64,000 nucleotides of DNA from Mesorhizobium sp. M4B.F.Ca.ET.058.02.1.1 (GCF_003952505.1 NZ_CP034450.1:5849001-5913000), one strand, 5' to 3'; shown: positions 54,287 through 63,301, counted from the stretch's first letter. Translations and numbers: made by a program. The notes: a model not told the origin generated them from the letters alone.

Positions 54287-54439
54287 TCAATCGGGCAGCA
54301 GTAGCACCACGAATCCTAGCACGACCATCAGCAGGGATCCGGACATGCCGATCATGTCGCGCTGCCGGTAGCGCCAGATCGCGCCGGCAAGCATCGAGGC
54401 GGTGATGGCGGCGATGTAGAGCGGGGCGAAGTTCTCCAC
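54287..54439 (-). CDS. Tiny two-helix membrane protein
   Basis: 50 residues from GTG 54439. VENFAPLYIAAITASMLAGAIWRYRQRDMIGMSGSLLMVVLGFVVLLLPD gives two membrane helices separated by a basic loop. The hydrophobicity pattern is the only evidence; the upstream extension to 54601 is not hydrophobic and probably not coding. Confidence 0.45.
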   Translation of the reverse strand: MENFAPLYIAAITASMLAGAIWRYRQRDMIGMSGSLLMVVLGFVVLLLPD

Positions 54440-54524
54440 AGCAATTCCATTGCACAGCGGGGTTAGCGGTGATTGTTCACCGACTGGTCTAGCGCTCAGG
54501 GCGAAGTGCCCGCAACCGTTGGCC

Positions 54525-55121
54525 ATGGATATTGCAAGAGCGGCATGGTTGACACGTATAAGGCAGGCGGCGCGCCGACATGTGCAAAAGACCGGCGTCA
54601 ACGTACGTGGATACCCGCTTTGGCGGCAAGAGGACGATGATGTCTGCCGCTCGCTTTATCCGGATTACAAGGCCCTGTCGGCCGCATTGCCCGACAGATC
54701 CCGGAAGGCTCTGGAATTCCGGTGCTGGCGTCTGAAAATCACGAGACGCAACAGGATTCTCACCGAGGAGGAGGAGCGGCGCTTTCGGAAAATATATCGC
54801 TCGGGCACTCAGAAAGATCTGTACGAAGGATTCCCCGATTTAACGGCCGCCCAGCTTTATGATTTCGGACGTCGGCGAGGCCTAAAGCGCCCTCGCCTCC
54901 AATGGGTCCGCACCGGAGACAAACTGCTCGACGATCTCAGGGACGAGTGTTGGCGGCTCGGAATAACCATGGCCGACCTCGACGAGTTTACGCGAACTTC
55001 GAATCGCTACTTCGCGCAACATAGATGGTGCCGGTCGCCTGTTAGACACGACTTCGTGCTCAGGGCGATCCGAGAGATGGGTGGAAAGCTGATATCCGGC
55101 CAGGTCGAGTGGCCTAGCTGA
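54525..55121 (+). CDS. Prophage accessory protein of unknown function, possibly DNA-binding
   Basis: About 198 residues from ATG 54525. Basic and helical throughout (RIRQAARRHVQKTGVNVRGYPLWRQEDDDVCRSLYPDYKALSAALPDRSRKALEFRCWRLKI, then ILTEEEERRFRKIYRSGTQKDLYEGFPDLTAAQLYDFGRRRGLKRP). The two blocks each read like a Myb/SANT-type HTH (W/Y-x-E-E/D ... L-x-x-x-F/R). DNA binding is inferred from this pattern only. Confidence 0.6.
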   Translation: MDIARAAWLTRIRQAARRHVQKTGVNVRGYPLWRQEDDDVCRSLYPDYKALSAALPDRSRKALEFRCWRLKITRRNRILTEEEERRFRKIYRSGTQKDLYEGFPDLTAAQLYDFGRRRGLKRPRLQWVRTGDKLLDDLRDECWRLGITMADLDEFTRTSNRYFAQHRWCRSPVRHDFVLRAIREMGGKLISGQVEWPS

Positions 55122-55477
55122 GCGCAGCACCGAGAACCGGACGAGCGTCGACCTTGACGTAGCGACGCCACTTCCAATCGTACCGTGAGCCGGCCGGGGT
55201 TTGAAAACCTCGCGCCGGATTTTCTTTTTTGGCCCCAGCCTTATGGTTGGCCTTCGCGATTCGAGGAGGGTCCTCCTCGGCCGTCTCCTTCAGCGCACAG
55301 GCGGCATGCGCTGGGCCGTCAGTTGCTGTTGAGCCCGGGCAGCCCGGGCGCGCCGCGATCTGGTCGTTGTGACGGCTCGCAGCGATGCAGCAGGTGCGAT
55401 GTTGTGGCCGGTTCAGTTCTCCGAAAAGATGTGATGTCGGCGTTTCGGCGACATCGAACGGCGCGGCGTTGGTTCAA
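55122..55477. other. Gap with no supported gene
   Basis: 356 bases between two accessory genes. Open frames here lack ribosome sites and have shadow-like composition. I see GC-rich CCCGGG repeats near 55335-55350 but no clear signal. Confidence 0.4.
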
Positions 55478-55732
55478 TCATGGTTTTCGAACCATCCTGA
55501 CGCCTATGCCATCGGTCGAAGCCTGGCTGTCTTCCAGGAAGACCACGCCGACGTCAGCCAAGGCAGCATAGATATTGTTCATCGTGTCGAGCCGACCACG
55601 TACGATCTGATCGTTCCACTTCTCGAAATTCCTGATGGTGTTGATGCCGACGCCAGCGGCATCCGCAAGCTGCTTCTGATCCATCCCGGCTAGCGCGCGA
55701 GCGGCTTTTATCTGGTTTCCAGTCACTGGCAT
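55478..55732 (-). CDS. XRE-family helix-turn-helix regulator
   Basis: 84 residues from ATG 55732, with GGGGG six bases upstream. MPVTGNQIKAARALAGMDQKQLADAAGVGINTIRNFEKWNDQIVRGRLDTMNNIYAALADVGVVFLEDSQ is a canonical Cro/CI-type HTH: QKQLADAAGVGINTIRNFE is the reading pair. It may act on its own AT-rich upstream region or on the divergent gene at 55855. Whether it serves the prophage or a separate cargo unit is unclear. Confidence 0.82.
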   Translation of the reverse strand: MPVTGNQIKAARALAGMDQKQLADAAGVGINTIRNFEKWNDQIVRGRLDTMNNIYAALADVGVVFLEDSQASTDGIGVRMVRKP

Positions 55733-55854
55733 TTGGTGCCCCCATATCGCCATTTGGTTTTTATACACAAATAGGTGTTGACACAAGAAGCAAACGCTCT
55801 CATGGTTAAATTACCTCGCAAATGGGGTATTAAACCCAACTAGGAGATAGAGCA

Positions 55855-56487
55855 ATGCCGAACAACCGTGTTCGGGCTGCCGCCGAAGGTTTGCCCACAA
55901 TCAACCGCCGGGCCGCTCTCGTCATGAGCGGATCGGGCCTCGCTGCTACGCTGCTCGGCGTCAGCATCTCTGCTGCCAATGCCTCGCCCGCGCCGGCGGT
56001 CGGCAAGCTTTCAGGCCTGGAAGCGACCTTCTTTGTCGAATGGACCAAGCTTCGGGCCATTGAGCCCGAGCACGCTGCCGCGGAGCGCCAGTACTTTGAA
56101 GAGCGGGCCAAACTGGTCAAGCCGGTCAGGCGTGAGCTTACAGCAACCGAGGTAGAAGCCTTTCGGAAGATGACCGTCGCCGAACTTAGTGACTGGCGTC
56201 ATCCTGGGCGCATCGAATTTGATGAGCCCATCCGGGCTTACAACAAAGCCGAATGGGCGATCCGCCGACAGACGGGTTTCACCAAGATTGATCGCGCCTA
56301 TCAGCGCCAGCACAGCCGCGTTTCGGTGGCAGCTGGTCGGGTGATCCGCTACCCCGCGCAAACTTTCGAGGACATCGCCACGAAAGCGCGGGTGCACAAG
56401 GCGTGGGGGTTCGACTGCAGCGATCTCGAATGCGTCATGAAAGATATCGCCCGCATTGCCCGCGGGGGAGGGTTGTCTGTCGGTTAG
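55855..56487 (+). CDS. Exported protein with Tat-like signal, function unknown
   Basis: 210 residues. The N-terminus has NRRAALVMSGSGLAATLLGVSISAANASP, a twin-arginine-like signal followed by a hydrophobic core and an ASP cleavage-like end. The mature part is helical (LEATFFVEWTKLRAIEPEHAAAERQYFEERAKLVKPVRREL...). Similar proteins occur next to rhizobial prophages. It follows AGGAG and is divergent from the XRE gene. Confidence 0.65.
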   Translation: MPNNRVRAAAEGLPTINRRAALVMSGSGLAATLLGVSISAANASPAPAVGKLSGLEATFFVEWTKLRAIEPEHAAAERQYFEERAKLVKPVRRELTATEVEAFRKMTVAELSDWRHPGRIEFDEPIRAYNKAEWAIRRQTGFTKIDRAYQRQHSRVSVAAGRVIRYPAQTFEDIATKARVHKAWGFDCSDLECVMKDIARIARGGGLSVG

Positions 56488-56508
56488 TCAGGCCATTTTA
56501 CGGAACCG

Positions 56509-56543
56509 GCCCGCTGCCTCACGGTGGCGGGCTATTTTGTTTT
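56509..56543 (+). terminator. Probable terminator after the exported protein
   Basis: GCCCGC (56509-56514) pairs with GCGGGC (56527-56532) around a 12-base loop with partial further pairing, then TATTTTGTTTT. The position, about 20 bases after the stop at 56487, fits. Confidence 0.6.
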
Positions 56544-56747
56544 CACCCCAGCACTCTCAAGACCTTTTCGCACCCCCACTAAGAACGGCGTGAAATTCGC
56601 TGGTGTGGCTGGTTGCGCCGGTAATGCAGGGAGTGCCGCATTCATCCCTCTCACTGTTCGAAATCCAGCCTCGAAGCCTGCCGCGTAGTCATTGTGCGGA
56701 ATCGACAAATCAATCTCCTCTTGCTCGGGCTCTCTCAGCGACCCGCG

Positions 56748-56972
56748 TTATGGCCAATCTCGCGGATCTCCCCATGCGCTCTTTTGTGCGTCGTAAGGAA
56801 TTACCACATCTGCTTTTGGTGGTGTCAGTCCTGGCCAACGAACGAGAACATGAATGTTGCGAGTGTCGTCGACGCCTCGCGCATGCTCTAGCGCAAGCTT
56901 CTTGGCGGACTCGATATTGCCGATCGGAACTTTGTTCTGAGTTTTACCATCCACGATGACAAAACATTCCAT
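56748..56972 (-). CDS. Small protein of unknown function near attR
   Basis: 74 residues with a GAGG-type site before ATG 56972. MECFVIVDGKTQNKVPIGNIESAKKLALEHARGVDDTRNIHVLVRWPGL has strand-helix-strand character like the protein at 53763-53948. No family assigned. It is the last gene before the right end of the prophage. Confidence 0.55.
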   Translation of the reverse strand: MECFVIVDGKTQNKVPIGNIESAKKLALEHARGVDDTRNIHVLVRWPGLTPPKADVVIPYDAQKSAWGDPRDWP

Positions 56973-57141
56973 GGCTGTGCTTCCTCCTTATTCATGTCGC
57001 ATACCATGTCGCGTGGACCTGCCGATAGTCGCAGGAAACACTTGGAAATCAACGGAAGCTGATTGCAACATGGCGCGACACAAAATCGGCGCGACCGCCC
57101 TTGCGGGCAAGCGCCAACGCCTTGATTTCATTAAGGAAGTG

Positions 57142-57188
57142 GATGGTAGCGGGAGAGGGACTTGAACCCCCGACCCCAGGATTATGAT
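57142..57188. repeat. attR: 47-bp direct repeat forming the 3' part of tRNA-Met
   Basis: Identical to 20348-20394. It includes the T arm, variable region and anticodon loop of the tRNA at 57144-57220, plus two bases beyond the CCA end. Confidence 0.97.
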
Positions 57189-57220
57189 TCCCGTGCTCTA
57201 ACCAACTGAGCTACCCCGCC
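57144..57220 (-). tRNA. tRNA-Met (anticodon CAT)
   Basis: 77 bases. On the minus strand it folds with acceptor GGCGGGG/TCCCGCT, D arm GCTCAGTTGGTTAGAGC, anticodon stem CGGGA/TCCTG with loop ATCATAA, T arm GTCGGGGGTTCAAGTCCC-type and encoded CCA. Anticodon CAT fits the elongator Met tRNA; a lysidine-modified Ile tRNA shares this anticodon and cannot be fully excluded. It is the intact gene rebuilt by phage DNA at attR. Confidence 0.95.
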
Positions 57221-57460
57221 AGGGCGGTGAAAGGCCCGAAATCTGCCTCAAACCGCAAGGCATGTCGGGGCGTTCACCAAGGTCGGCGCGGATATAAGGT
57301 TGGCAGGGCAAGCCTGTCAAGCTTCGATACGATCAGTCGCCCGGCATATTCGCGCAACCCCAAAAGCTTTGCCGGACAGGCATCTGATCTGGGCTACCGG
57401 GGTTGAGTTCGACCGGGCACGTCGCTATGTCTCGGCCACGAAATTCTAGAGTTTGAACGA

Positions 57461-58426
57461 ATGAAGCCGCGCATTGCAGTCCTCGGTTGCGGATACTGGG
57501 GCAGCAACCATATCCGCACCCTCAAGGCGCTCGGCGCCTTGCACGCGGTTTCGGATCTCAATCGCGCCCGCGCGGAAGGCTTTGCCAGCGAGCAGGACTG
57601 CCTGGCGATCGAACCGGAGCAATTGTTCACCCGCGACGACGTCGACGCCATCATCATGGCGCTGCCGCCGCAGTTCCATGCCGACATGGCGGTGCGCGCC
57701 GTCGAGGGTGGCAAGGACGTGCTGGTGGAGAAGCCGATCGCGCTGACGGTGGCCGACGCCGAGCGCTCGGTCAAGGCGGCCAAGGATAATGGCCGCGTCT
57801 TCATGGTCGGCCATGTCCTGCGCTTCCACCCCGCCTTCGAGACGCTCAAGGGTCTGATCGACAATGGCGAGCTCGGCGAGGTGCGCTACATCCATTCGCA
57901 TCGCCTCGGCCTCGGCAAGTTCCATACCGAGAACGACGCGCTGTGGGACCTCGCGCCGCACGATCTGTCGATGATCCTGGCGATCACCGGCACGGAACCG
58001 ATCGAGGTCAGGGGCGAGGGCGCGGCGCTGCTCGACAATCTCAGCGACTTCGCGCATCTGCACATGCGCTTTCCCAACGGCCTGCGCAGCCATCTGTTCG
58101 CATCGCGGCTCAATCCCTATCGCGAGCGGCGGCTGACGGTTGTCGGCACCAAGGCTATGGCGGTGTTCGACGATGTCGAACCTTGGGAGCGCAAGCTTGC
58201 CGTCTATCGCCATGCGGTCTGGCAGGACAGCGGCCAGTGGGCCTTCACTACCAACGAGCCGTCCTATGTGGCGGTCGGTGAAGGCATGCCGCTGACGCGC
58301 GAACTCGCGCATTTCATGCAATGCATCGAAACCCGGGCCGAACCCCGCACCAGCGGCGAGGAAGCGATCAGGGTGCTGCGCATCCTGACGGCGGGTACAG
58401 TCACCCACACCGGATCTTCATCCTGA
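57461..58426 (+). CDS. Gfo/Idh/MocA-family oxidoreductase
   Basis: 321 residues. RIAVLGCGYWGSNHIRTLKALG is the NAD(P)-binding start, ADAIIMALPPQFHADMAVRAVEGGKDVLVEKPIALTVADAER has the conserved EKP motif, and HENDALWDLAPHDLSMI matches the catalytic His region. Such enzymes oxidise sugars or inositols. The specific substrate is unknown. It lies outside the prophage and converges with mnmA. Confidence 0.9.
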   Translation: MKPRIAVLGCGYWGSNHIRTLKALGALHAVSDLNRARAEGFASEQDCLAIEPEQLFTRDDVDAIIMALPPQFHADMAVRAVEGGKDVLVEKPIALTVADAERSVKAAKDNGRVFMVGHVLRFHPAFETLKGLIDNGELGEVRYIHSHRLGLGKFHTENDALWDLAPHDLSMILAITGTEPIEVRGEGAALLDNLSDFAHLHMRFPNGLRSHLFASRLNPYRERRLTVVGTKAMAVFDDVEPWERKLAVYRHAVWQDSGQWAFTTNEPSYVAVGEGMPLTRELAHFMQCIETRAEPRTSGEEAIRVLRILTAGTVTHTGSSS

Positions 58427-58468
58427 GCCTGGCCTAAACCGTCCAGAGGATCGTGGCGATGTGCCGCG

Positions 58469-59659
58469 CTATTCGGCGGGGATCTGCGCCGGGCGGGCGG
58501 CAAGCCGCGTCAGCATGGCCTCGGCCTCGGCGCCGCGCTCCGAGCGTTCGATGAAGCCGCCGCCGAACACGCGCGCCTCGTTGCCGTCGTCGGAATAGAG
58601 CACGCAGGCCTGGCCGGGCGCGATGCCCGACTCGCCGTCGACCAGTTCCACCGAGGTGACGCCATCGCGGTGATGCAGCACCGCCGGACGCGGCGGGCGC
58701 GTCGAGCGGACCTTGGCGAACAGCTCCAGCCCGCCGGCCGGCACGTCGGCGAGCGGCCCGTCGCCCAGCCAGTTCATGTTGCGCAGATAGATCTTGTGCG
58801 TCTCCAGCGCCTCGCGCGGGCCGACGATGACGCGGGCGCGGTCGGCGTCCAGATGGACGACATAGAGCGGCTCGCCGGAGGCGATGCCGATGCCGCGGCG
58901 CTGGCCGATCGTATAGCGCAGGATGCCTTCATGGCGGCCGAGCACGCGGCCGTCGATGTGGACGATGTCACCGGGATTGGCGGCGGCCGGCTTCAGCTTG
59001 GCGATGATGTCGGAATATTTGCCCTGCGGCACGAAGCAGATGTCCTGGCTGTCCTGCTTGGTGGCGACCGTTAGCCCCATCTCCTCGGCGATGGCGCGAA
59101 CCTGCGGCTTCGACAGGCCACCCAGCGGAAAGCGCAGATAGTCGATCTGCGCCTGCGTGGTGGCGAACAGGAAATAGCTCTGGTCGCGGTCGGCATCGAC
59201 CGGGCGGTAGAGCGCGCGATGGGCGCCGTTGGCGCCGGAGCGGATGTAGTGGCCGGTGGCCAAAGCATCGGCTCCAAGGTCCTGCGCGGTTGCCAGGAGG
59301 TCGGCAAACTTCACCGTCTGGTTGCACGAAACACAGGGTATCGGCGTTTCTCCGGCGACATAGGAATCGGCGAAGGGATCGATGACCGCCTTGCGGAAGC
59401 GCTCCTCGTAGTCGAGCACGTAATGCGGGATGCCGAGTGTCTCGGAGACACGGCGGGCATCGTCGATGTCCTGGCCGGCGCAGCACGAGCCGGCGCGATG
59501 TGTCGCCGCGCCATGGTCATAGAGCTGCAGCGTGACGCCGACGACGTCATAGCCTTCGCGCTTCAGGATGCCGGCGACGACAGAGGAATCGACGCCGCCC
59601 GACATGGCGACGACGACGCGGGTGTTTTCGGGGCGTCCGGGAAGGTCGAGGCTGTTCAT
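58469..59659 (-). CDS. mnmA: tRNA-specific 2-thiouridylase MnmA
   Basis: 396 residues from ATG 59659; the open frame extends upstream without family match. The PP-loop SGGVDSS (about 20-26) binds ATP. The catalytic Cys pair is in [11 protein letters not shown] and, further on, [32 protein letters not shown] and the C-terminal [11 protein letters not shown] are also typical. It thiolates U34 of tRNA-Lys, -Glu and -Gln. It is divergent from sciP. Confidence 0.96.
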   Translation of the reverse strand: MNSLDLPGRPENTRVVVAMSGGVDSSVVAGILKREGYDVVGVTLQLYDHGAATHRAGSCCAGQDIDDARRVSETLGIPHYVLDYEERFRKAVIDPFADSYVAGETPIPCVSCNQTVKFADLLATAQDLGADALATGHYIRSGANGAHRALYRPVDADRDQSYFLFATTQAQIDYLRFPLGGLSKPQVRAIAEEMGLTVATKQDSQDICFVPQGKYSDIIAKLKPAAANPGDIVHIDGRVLGRHEGILRYTIGQRRGIGIASGEPLYVVHLDADRARVIVGPREALETHKIYLRNMNWLGDGPLADVPAGGLELFAKVRSTRPPRPAVLHHRDGVTSVELVDGESGIAPGQACVLYSDDGNEARVFGGGFIERSERGAEAEAMLTRLAARPAQIPAE

Positions 59660-59838
59660 TGTACTTTCGTTCTGCGTGGCGTCTGAATGCCAATGGCCGG
59701 AATATAGGTCAAGCACCCGCGTGGCGCCAGCGTCTCCCGGACGGGTCGATTTTTTGCCTGCAAAATCAATGCCCGGCGGCGCATCTCTCAAATGCCGAGG
59801 AAAACGCTAACGCGACGTTCACGATCCTTACCTAGTCA

Positions 59839-59853
59839 TTAGGGTTCGCTTAG
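59839..59853. promoter_or_regulatory. CtrA-like half-matching site between mnmA and sciP
   Basis: TTAG (59839-59842), seven bases, then TTAG (59850-59853). Each half is one mismatch from TTAA. It lies 68 bases before the sciP ATG. In Caulobacter sciP is a CtrA target; here it is inferred from the motif. Confidence 0.35.
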
Positions 59854-59920
59854 GCAATTTTTAAAGCTGTGGCGGTACTGTGGCGGGGATTGGGTCTTTG
59901 AGTTTTTTGTAGAGAGTACG

Positions 59921-60196
59921 ATGACCGATCTGGTTAGACCGCGAGTCAAGTATGTTATCGGGCCTGACGGCAGCCCTCTTACGATTGCCGATCTGCCGCC
60001 GACCAATACACGGCGCTGGGTTATCCGGCGCAAGGCGGAAGTGGTGGCCGCGGTGCGTGGCGGCCTGCTCAGCCTCGAAGAGGCTTGCCAGCGCTACAAG
60101 CTCACCACCGAGGAATTCCTGTCCTGGCAAGCGTCGATCGACGAATACGGCCTTGCCGGGCTGCGCACGACGCGCATCCAACAATACCGGCATTGA
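59921..60196 (+). CDS. sciP: CtrA inhibitor SciP (DUF1153)
   Basis: 91 residues. VKYVIGPDGSPLTIADLPPTNTRRWVIRRKAEVVAAVRGGLLSLEEACQRYKLTTEEFLSWQASIDEYGLAGLRTTRIQQYR is the complete SciP sequence pattern with HTH. SciP binds CtrA-bound promoters and limits CtrA-driven transcription in the cell cycle. Its gene lies 2.4 kb before ctrA. Strong terminator follows. Confidence 0.95.
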   Translation: MTDLVRPRVKYVIGPDGSPLTIADLPPTNTRRWVIRRKAEVVAAVRGGLLSLEEACQRYKLTTEEFLSWQASIDEYGLAGLRTTRIQQYRH

Positions 60197-60211
60197 GGCC
60201 TGTTCAGGCTA

Positions 60212-60248
60212 AACGAAGGGCGCGGTAAACCGCGCCCTTCGTTTTTTG
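60212..60248. terminator. Strong bidirectional terminator between sciP and the quinone oxidoreductase
   Basis: AACGAAGGGCGCGG (60212-60225) pairs with CCGCGCCCTTCGTT (60230-60243), loop TAAA, followed by a T-run; an A-rich 5' side allows function in both directions for the convergent genes. Confidence 0.92.
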
Positions 60249-60264
60249 TCGGATCGTCCCGCGC

Positions 60265-61191
60265 TCAGACTGCCAGCACCACCTTGCCGATCGGCCTGGC
60301 GGCGAGGAAGGCATGGGCGTCGCCGGCCCGCGCCAGCGGAAAGCTTTCCGCCACATGCACGGCAAGCTTTCTCGCATCGACCAATTTCCCGAGTTCAATG
60401 AGACCGTCGCGATCCGGCACCACCGACATGCGCTCGACGCGGATGCCGCGGGCGCCGGCCGTTGCCCTGGTGGCGTCGTGAACGTTAAGCAGCGACACCA
60501 GCATGCCGCCGTCACGCACGACTTTCAGCGACTGGTCGGCATGATCGCCGCCGATTGCGTCCAGCACCAGATCGACATCGCCGACCTTTTCGGTGAAATC
60601 ACCTGCGGTGTAGTCGACGACCTCGTCGGCGCCGATCGAGCGCACGAAGTCGAGCTTGTCCGGACTGGCGGTCGCTATGACATGGGCGCCGTGCGCCTTG
60701 GCGATCTGCACCGCCAAATGGCCGACGCCGCCGGCCGCCGCGTGCACCAGCACGCGCTGACCCTTTCTCAGGCCGCCGTGGCGGACGAGGCCTTGCCAGG
60801 CTGTCAGGCCGGCCAGGGGCAGCGCCGCGGCGTGGATGTGATCGATGCTTTCGGGCTTTGGCGCAATCTCATCGGCGGGGGCCACGGCCAGTTCGGCGTA
60901 GGCCGCCGCCTGCTTCGGAAAGTGCGGCATGCCGAACACCTGATCGCCAACCTTGAGGCCGGTAACATCGGGGCCAAGCGCCTCGATGGTTCCGGAAATG
61001 TCCCAGCCGAGGATGAAGGGCGGCTCGCCGAGCAGCGGATAGTTGCCGCCGCGCACCGCGCCGTCGACAGGGTTGATGCCGGCGGCGCTGACGCGGACCA
61101 GCACTTCGCCGGCCTTCGGCGCCGGGTCCGGCCGGTCGGCGATGACAAGGACGTCGGGACCGCCGACGGTATTCTGGGTAACGGCACGCAT
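60265..61191 (-). CDS. Quinone-oxidoreductase-like zinc-free MDR enzyme (NADPH-dependent)
   Basis: 308 residues. GEVLVRVSAAGINPVDGAVRGG, HAAALPLAGLTAWQGLVRHGGLRKGQRVLVHAAAGGVGHLAVQIAKAHGAHVIATASPDKLDFVRSIGADEVVDY (nucleotide-binding AAAGGVG) and DLVLDAIGGDH are QOR-type features; the zinc-binding Cys set is absent. It reduces quinones or enals with NADPH. It is divergent from an HxlR regulator, a common redox-sensing pair. Confidence 0.92.
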   Translation of the reverse strand: MRAVTQNTVGGPDVLVIADRPDPAPKAGEVLVRVSAAGINPVDGAVRGGNYPLLGEPPFILGWDISGTIEALGPDVTGLKVGDQVFGMPHFPKQAAAYAELAVAPADEIAPKPESIDHIHAAALPLAGLTAWQGLVRHGGLRKGQRVLVHAAAGGVGHLAVQIAKAHGAHVIATASPDKLDFVRSIGADEVVDYTAGDFTEKVGDVDLVLDAIGGDHADQSLKVVRDGGMLVSLLNVHDATRATAGARGIRVERMSVVPDRDGLIELGKLVDARKLAVHVAESFPLARAGDAHAFLAARPIGKVVLAV

Positions 61192-61280
61192 GAGAGGCTC
61201 CTCGATGTTGGTGTGCCGCTATCATTTGGATAGTAATATTCTCTTGTCTAGTATGTACCTTATCTATATATAGGCAGCTC

Positions 61281-61685
61281 ATGGATAGTGATTGCGGCGC
61301 CCCCTTCGGCTATGATGCATTCCGGCGGACGTGCCCTTCGCACACCGTGCTCGAAATGCTGGCCAGCAAATGGGTCTACCTGACCGTCTGCGCGCTGCGC
61401 CGCGGGCGGATGCGCAATGGCGAGCTGGCCCGCAAGCTCGAAGGCATCACGCCGAAAATGCTGACTCAGACGCTGCGTGTGCTCGAGCGCGACGGGCTGG
61501 TGCGGCGGGAGATCTTTCCGGTGATCCCGCCAAGGGTCGAATATGAGCTGACCGATCTCGGCCGGAACCTGGCGGGACTGCTCAATCAGATACAGTCCTG
61601 GTCGGAAGAGCACGCGCCCGACATCAAGGCGGCCCGCACCCGGGCATCGATGGACCGTCAAGCGGATCTTGCGACGCTGGACTGA
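61281..61685 (+). CDS. HxlR-family winged-helix regulator
   Basis: 134 residues. CPSHTVLEMLASKWVYLTVCALRRGRMRNGELARKLEGITPKMLTQTLRVLERDGLVRREIFPVIPPRVEYELTDLGRNL is a complete HxlR DNA-binding domain. The Cys in RRTCPSH may sense redox or electrophiles, as in QorR/HypR types. The 89-bp AT-rich gap to the divergent QOR gene should hold its operator. Confidence 0.92.
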   Translation: MDSDCGAPFGYDAFRRTCPSHTVLEMLASKWVYLTVCALRRGRMRNGELARKLEGITPKMLTQTLRVLERDGLVRREIFPVIPPRVEYELTDLGRNLAGLLNQIQSWSEEHAPDIKAARTRASMDRQADLATLD

Positions 61686-61752
61686 GCGGCCGCCAGGCTC
61701 CTGGCCGGCGGTTCGCCGGCTTGCGTCGCGCGGATAGCGCTCGTCGGCGGCT

Positions 61753-62130
61753 TTACCCGATCATTGCGCTGCGGCCGCCGAGTTCGGCGTCGCGAATCTT
61801 GGTGTCGCGTGATTCCAGCATCTCTGCCTTGGAAAGCTCCGCTTCAGCTTCGCCGAGTAATGATTCGGCAGTGCTTCGCTGCTGGGCGAGGTCGCTTTGC
61901 GAATTTCTCAGGTTGTCGCGGCGCAGGCGCGCCGCCTTGGCGAAGGTCGGATAGGCAAAATGATTGATGTCGGTGATGCCGGCCTTCTTCTCCTCGGCGG
62001 CGATCTGCACCTCCAGTTCGACGGCCATGCGTTCGAACTCGGCGATCATCATGTCGAGCTGCAGCAGCTGCCGCCGCTTCTCATTCACCTGAAACTGTTT
62101 CAGCCGAACGAGGTTTTCACGTGACTTCAT
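61753..62130 (-). CDS. fliJ: FliJ-family flagellar protein
   Basis: 125 residues from ATG 62130; the frame extends upstream to 62154 without improving the match. KSRENLVRLKQFQVNEKRRQLLQLDMMIAEFERMAVELEVQIAAEEKKAG is followed by a long coiled coil. FliJ is the soluble export-apparatus rod that contacts FliI and FlhA. Placement next to ctrA is a known rhizobial arrangement. Confidence 0.85.
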   Translation of the reverse strand: MKSRENLVRLKQFQVNEKRRQLLQLDMMIAEFERMAVELEVQIAAEEKKAGITDINHFAYPTFAKAARLRRDNLRNSQSDLAQQRSTAESLLGEAEAELSKAEMLESRDTKIRDAELGGRSAMIG

Positions 62131-62578
62131 GATTCGGTACTCCCGGAAACGCACACCCGCACATATCGTCCAATCCGCTCGGAAAGGCCCAAGCGCTGCC
62201 CGTATCCCCTGGCTTTCCCCCCACTATGGGAAACAAACTCCTAAAGTTTTTTGCCGTTGGTAACCATTCGTTTACGGGCATTGTTAATCATACGGGCGAG
62301 GACTTAAGGCCGGGTAAAAATTCCGGCTTTCGACGGGAAGCCGACCAGCGAGTCCCTGGAGTCACTTAGGCTGGCTTATTAATGTGGTGCATTAGCGGTT
62401 TTGGTCTGTGATTCGTTATTAGATTCAAGAGGGTGTAGAAAGGGGTTAAAAATCTGGTATCGTCCTCGGCACGAAATTAGGTTTTGTTAACCATTCGATG
62501 GCACCTTCTGTTCAGGCAATCACTGCTCCGGTCCCGGACGGGTCGTGACATGGTCCGGCAGCAGAAAAGGGGAATGAA
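62131..62578. promoter_or_regulatory. ctrA upstream control region
   Basis: 448 bases with no gene. Two GANTC (CcrM methylation) sites at 62410-62414 and 62422-62426 lie 12 bp apart. A CtrA half-site TTAACCAT is at 62487-62494, and the run GTAACCATTCG at 62260-62270 nearly repeats it. A T-rich TTTTTTG patch lies near 62248. This matches the known GcrA/CcrM/CtrA logic of alphaproteobacterial ctrA promoters. The exact start sites are not called. Confidence 0.6.
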
Positions 62579-63274
62579 ATGCGTGTTCTGCTGATAGAAG
62601 ATGACAGTGCAACCGCACAAAGCATCGAATTGATGCTGAAATCGGAAAGCTTCAATGTCTATACGACCGATCTCGGCGAAGAGGGTGTCGATCTCGGAAA
62701 GCTCTACGACTACGACATCATCCTTCTCGACCTCAATCTGCCGGACATGTCGGGCTATGAAGTCTTGAGAACGCTTCGCCTGTCCAAGGTGAAGACGCCT
62801 ATATTGATCCTGTCCGGCATGGCCGGCATCGAGGACAAGGTGCGCGGCCTCGGCTTCGGCGCCGACGACTACATGACCAAGCCATTCCACAAGGACGAGT
62901 TGGTGGCGCGCATTCACGCCATCGTGCGGCGTTCCAAGGGCCATGCCCAGTCGGTTATCACCACCGGCGACCTGGTGGTCAACCTCGACGCCAAGACCGT
63001 CGAAGTCGGCGGCCAGCGCGTCCACCTGACCGGCAAGGAATACCAGATGCTGGAGCTGCTCTCGCTGCGCAAGGGCACCACGCTGACCAAGGAAATGTTC
63101 CTCAACCACCTCTATGGCGGCATGGACGAGCCGGAACTGAAGATCATCGACGTCTTCATCTGCAAGCTGCGCAAGAAGCTCGACGCGGCCTCCGGCGGCC
63201 AGAACTACATCGAGACCGTTTGGGGCCGCGGCTACGTGCTGCGCGAGCCGGAAGACATCCGCGTCAGCGCCTGA
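62579..63274 (+). CDS. ctrA: Cell-cycle response regulator CtrA
   Basis: 231 residues, the usual CtrA length. The receiver has Asp51 ([12 protein letters not shown]) as phospho-acceptor and Lys101 in MTKPF. The OmpR-type winged helix ([52 protein letters not shown]...GRGYVL) follows. It is a master regulator that binds TTAA-N7-TTAA and controls division, motility and polarity genes. GGGG before ATG 62579. Strong terminator downstream. Confidence 0.98.
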   Translation: MRVLLIEDDSATAQSIELMLKSESFNVYTTDLGEEGVDLGKLYDYDIILLDLNLPDMSGYEVLRTLRLSKVKTPILILSGMAGIEDKVRGLGFGADDYMTKPFHKDELVARIHAIVRRSKGHAQSVITTGDLVVNLDAKTVEVGGQRVHLTGKEYQMLELLSLRKGTTLTKEMFLNHLYGGMDEPELKIIDVFICKLRKKLDAASGGQNYIETVWGRGYVLREPEDIRVSA

Positions 63275-63301
63275 CCCATTCTTTCGATTGCTCTTCAGCA
63301 C

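Larger units (their letters stand above)
20348..57188. mobile_element. Complete podovirus-like prophage integrated in tRNA-Met
   Basis: A perfect 47-bp direct repeat (20348-20394 and 57142-57188) brackets a block with a tyrosine integrase at the left end. Inside are terminase subunits, a lysis cassette, portal, tailspike, scaffold, coat, adaptor, nozzle and internal virion proteins. The right repeat forms the 3' part of an intact tRNA-Met, so attachment is in the tRNA gene and the gene is rebuilt by the phage copy. No sheath, tape-measure or tail-tube genes are seen, so a short tail is inferred. The right arm (49.6-57.1 kb) holds small accessory genes. Confidence 0.95.
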
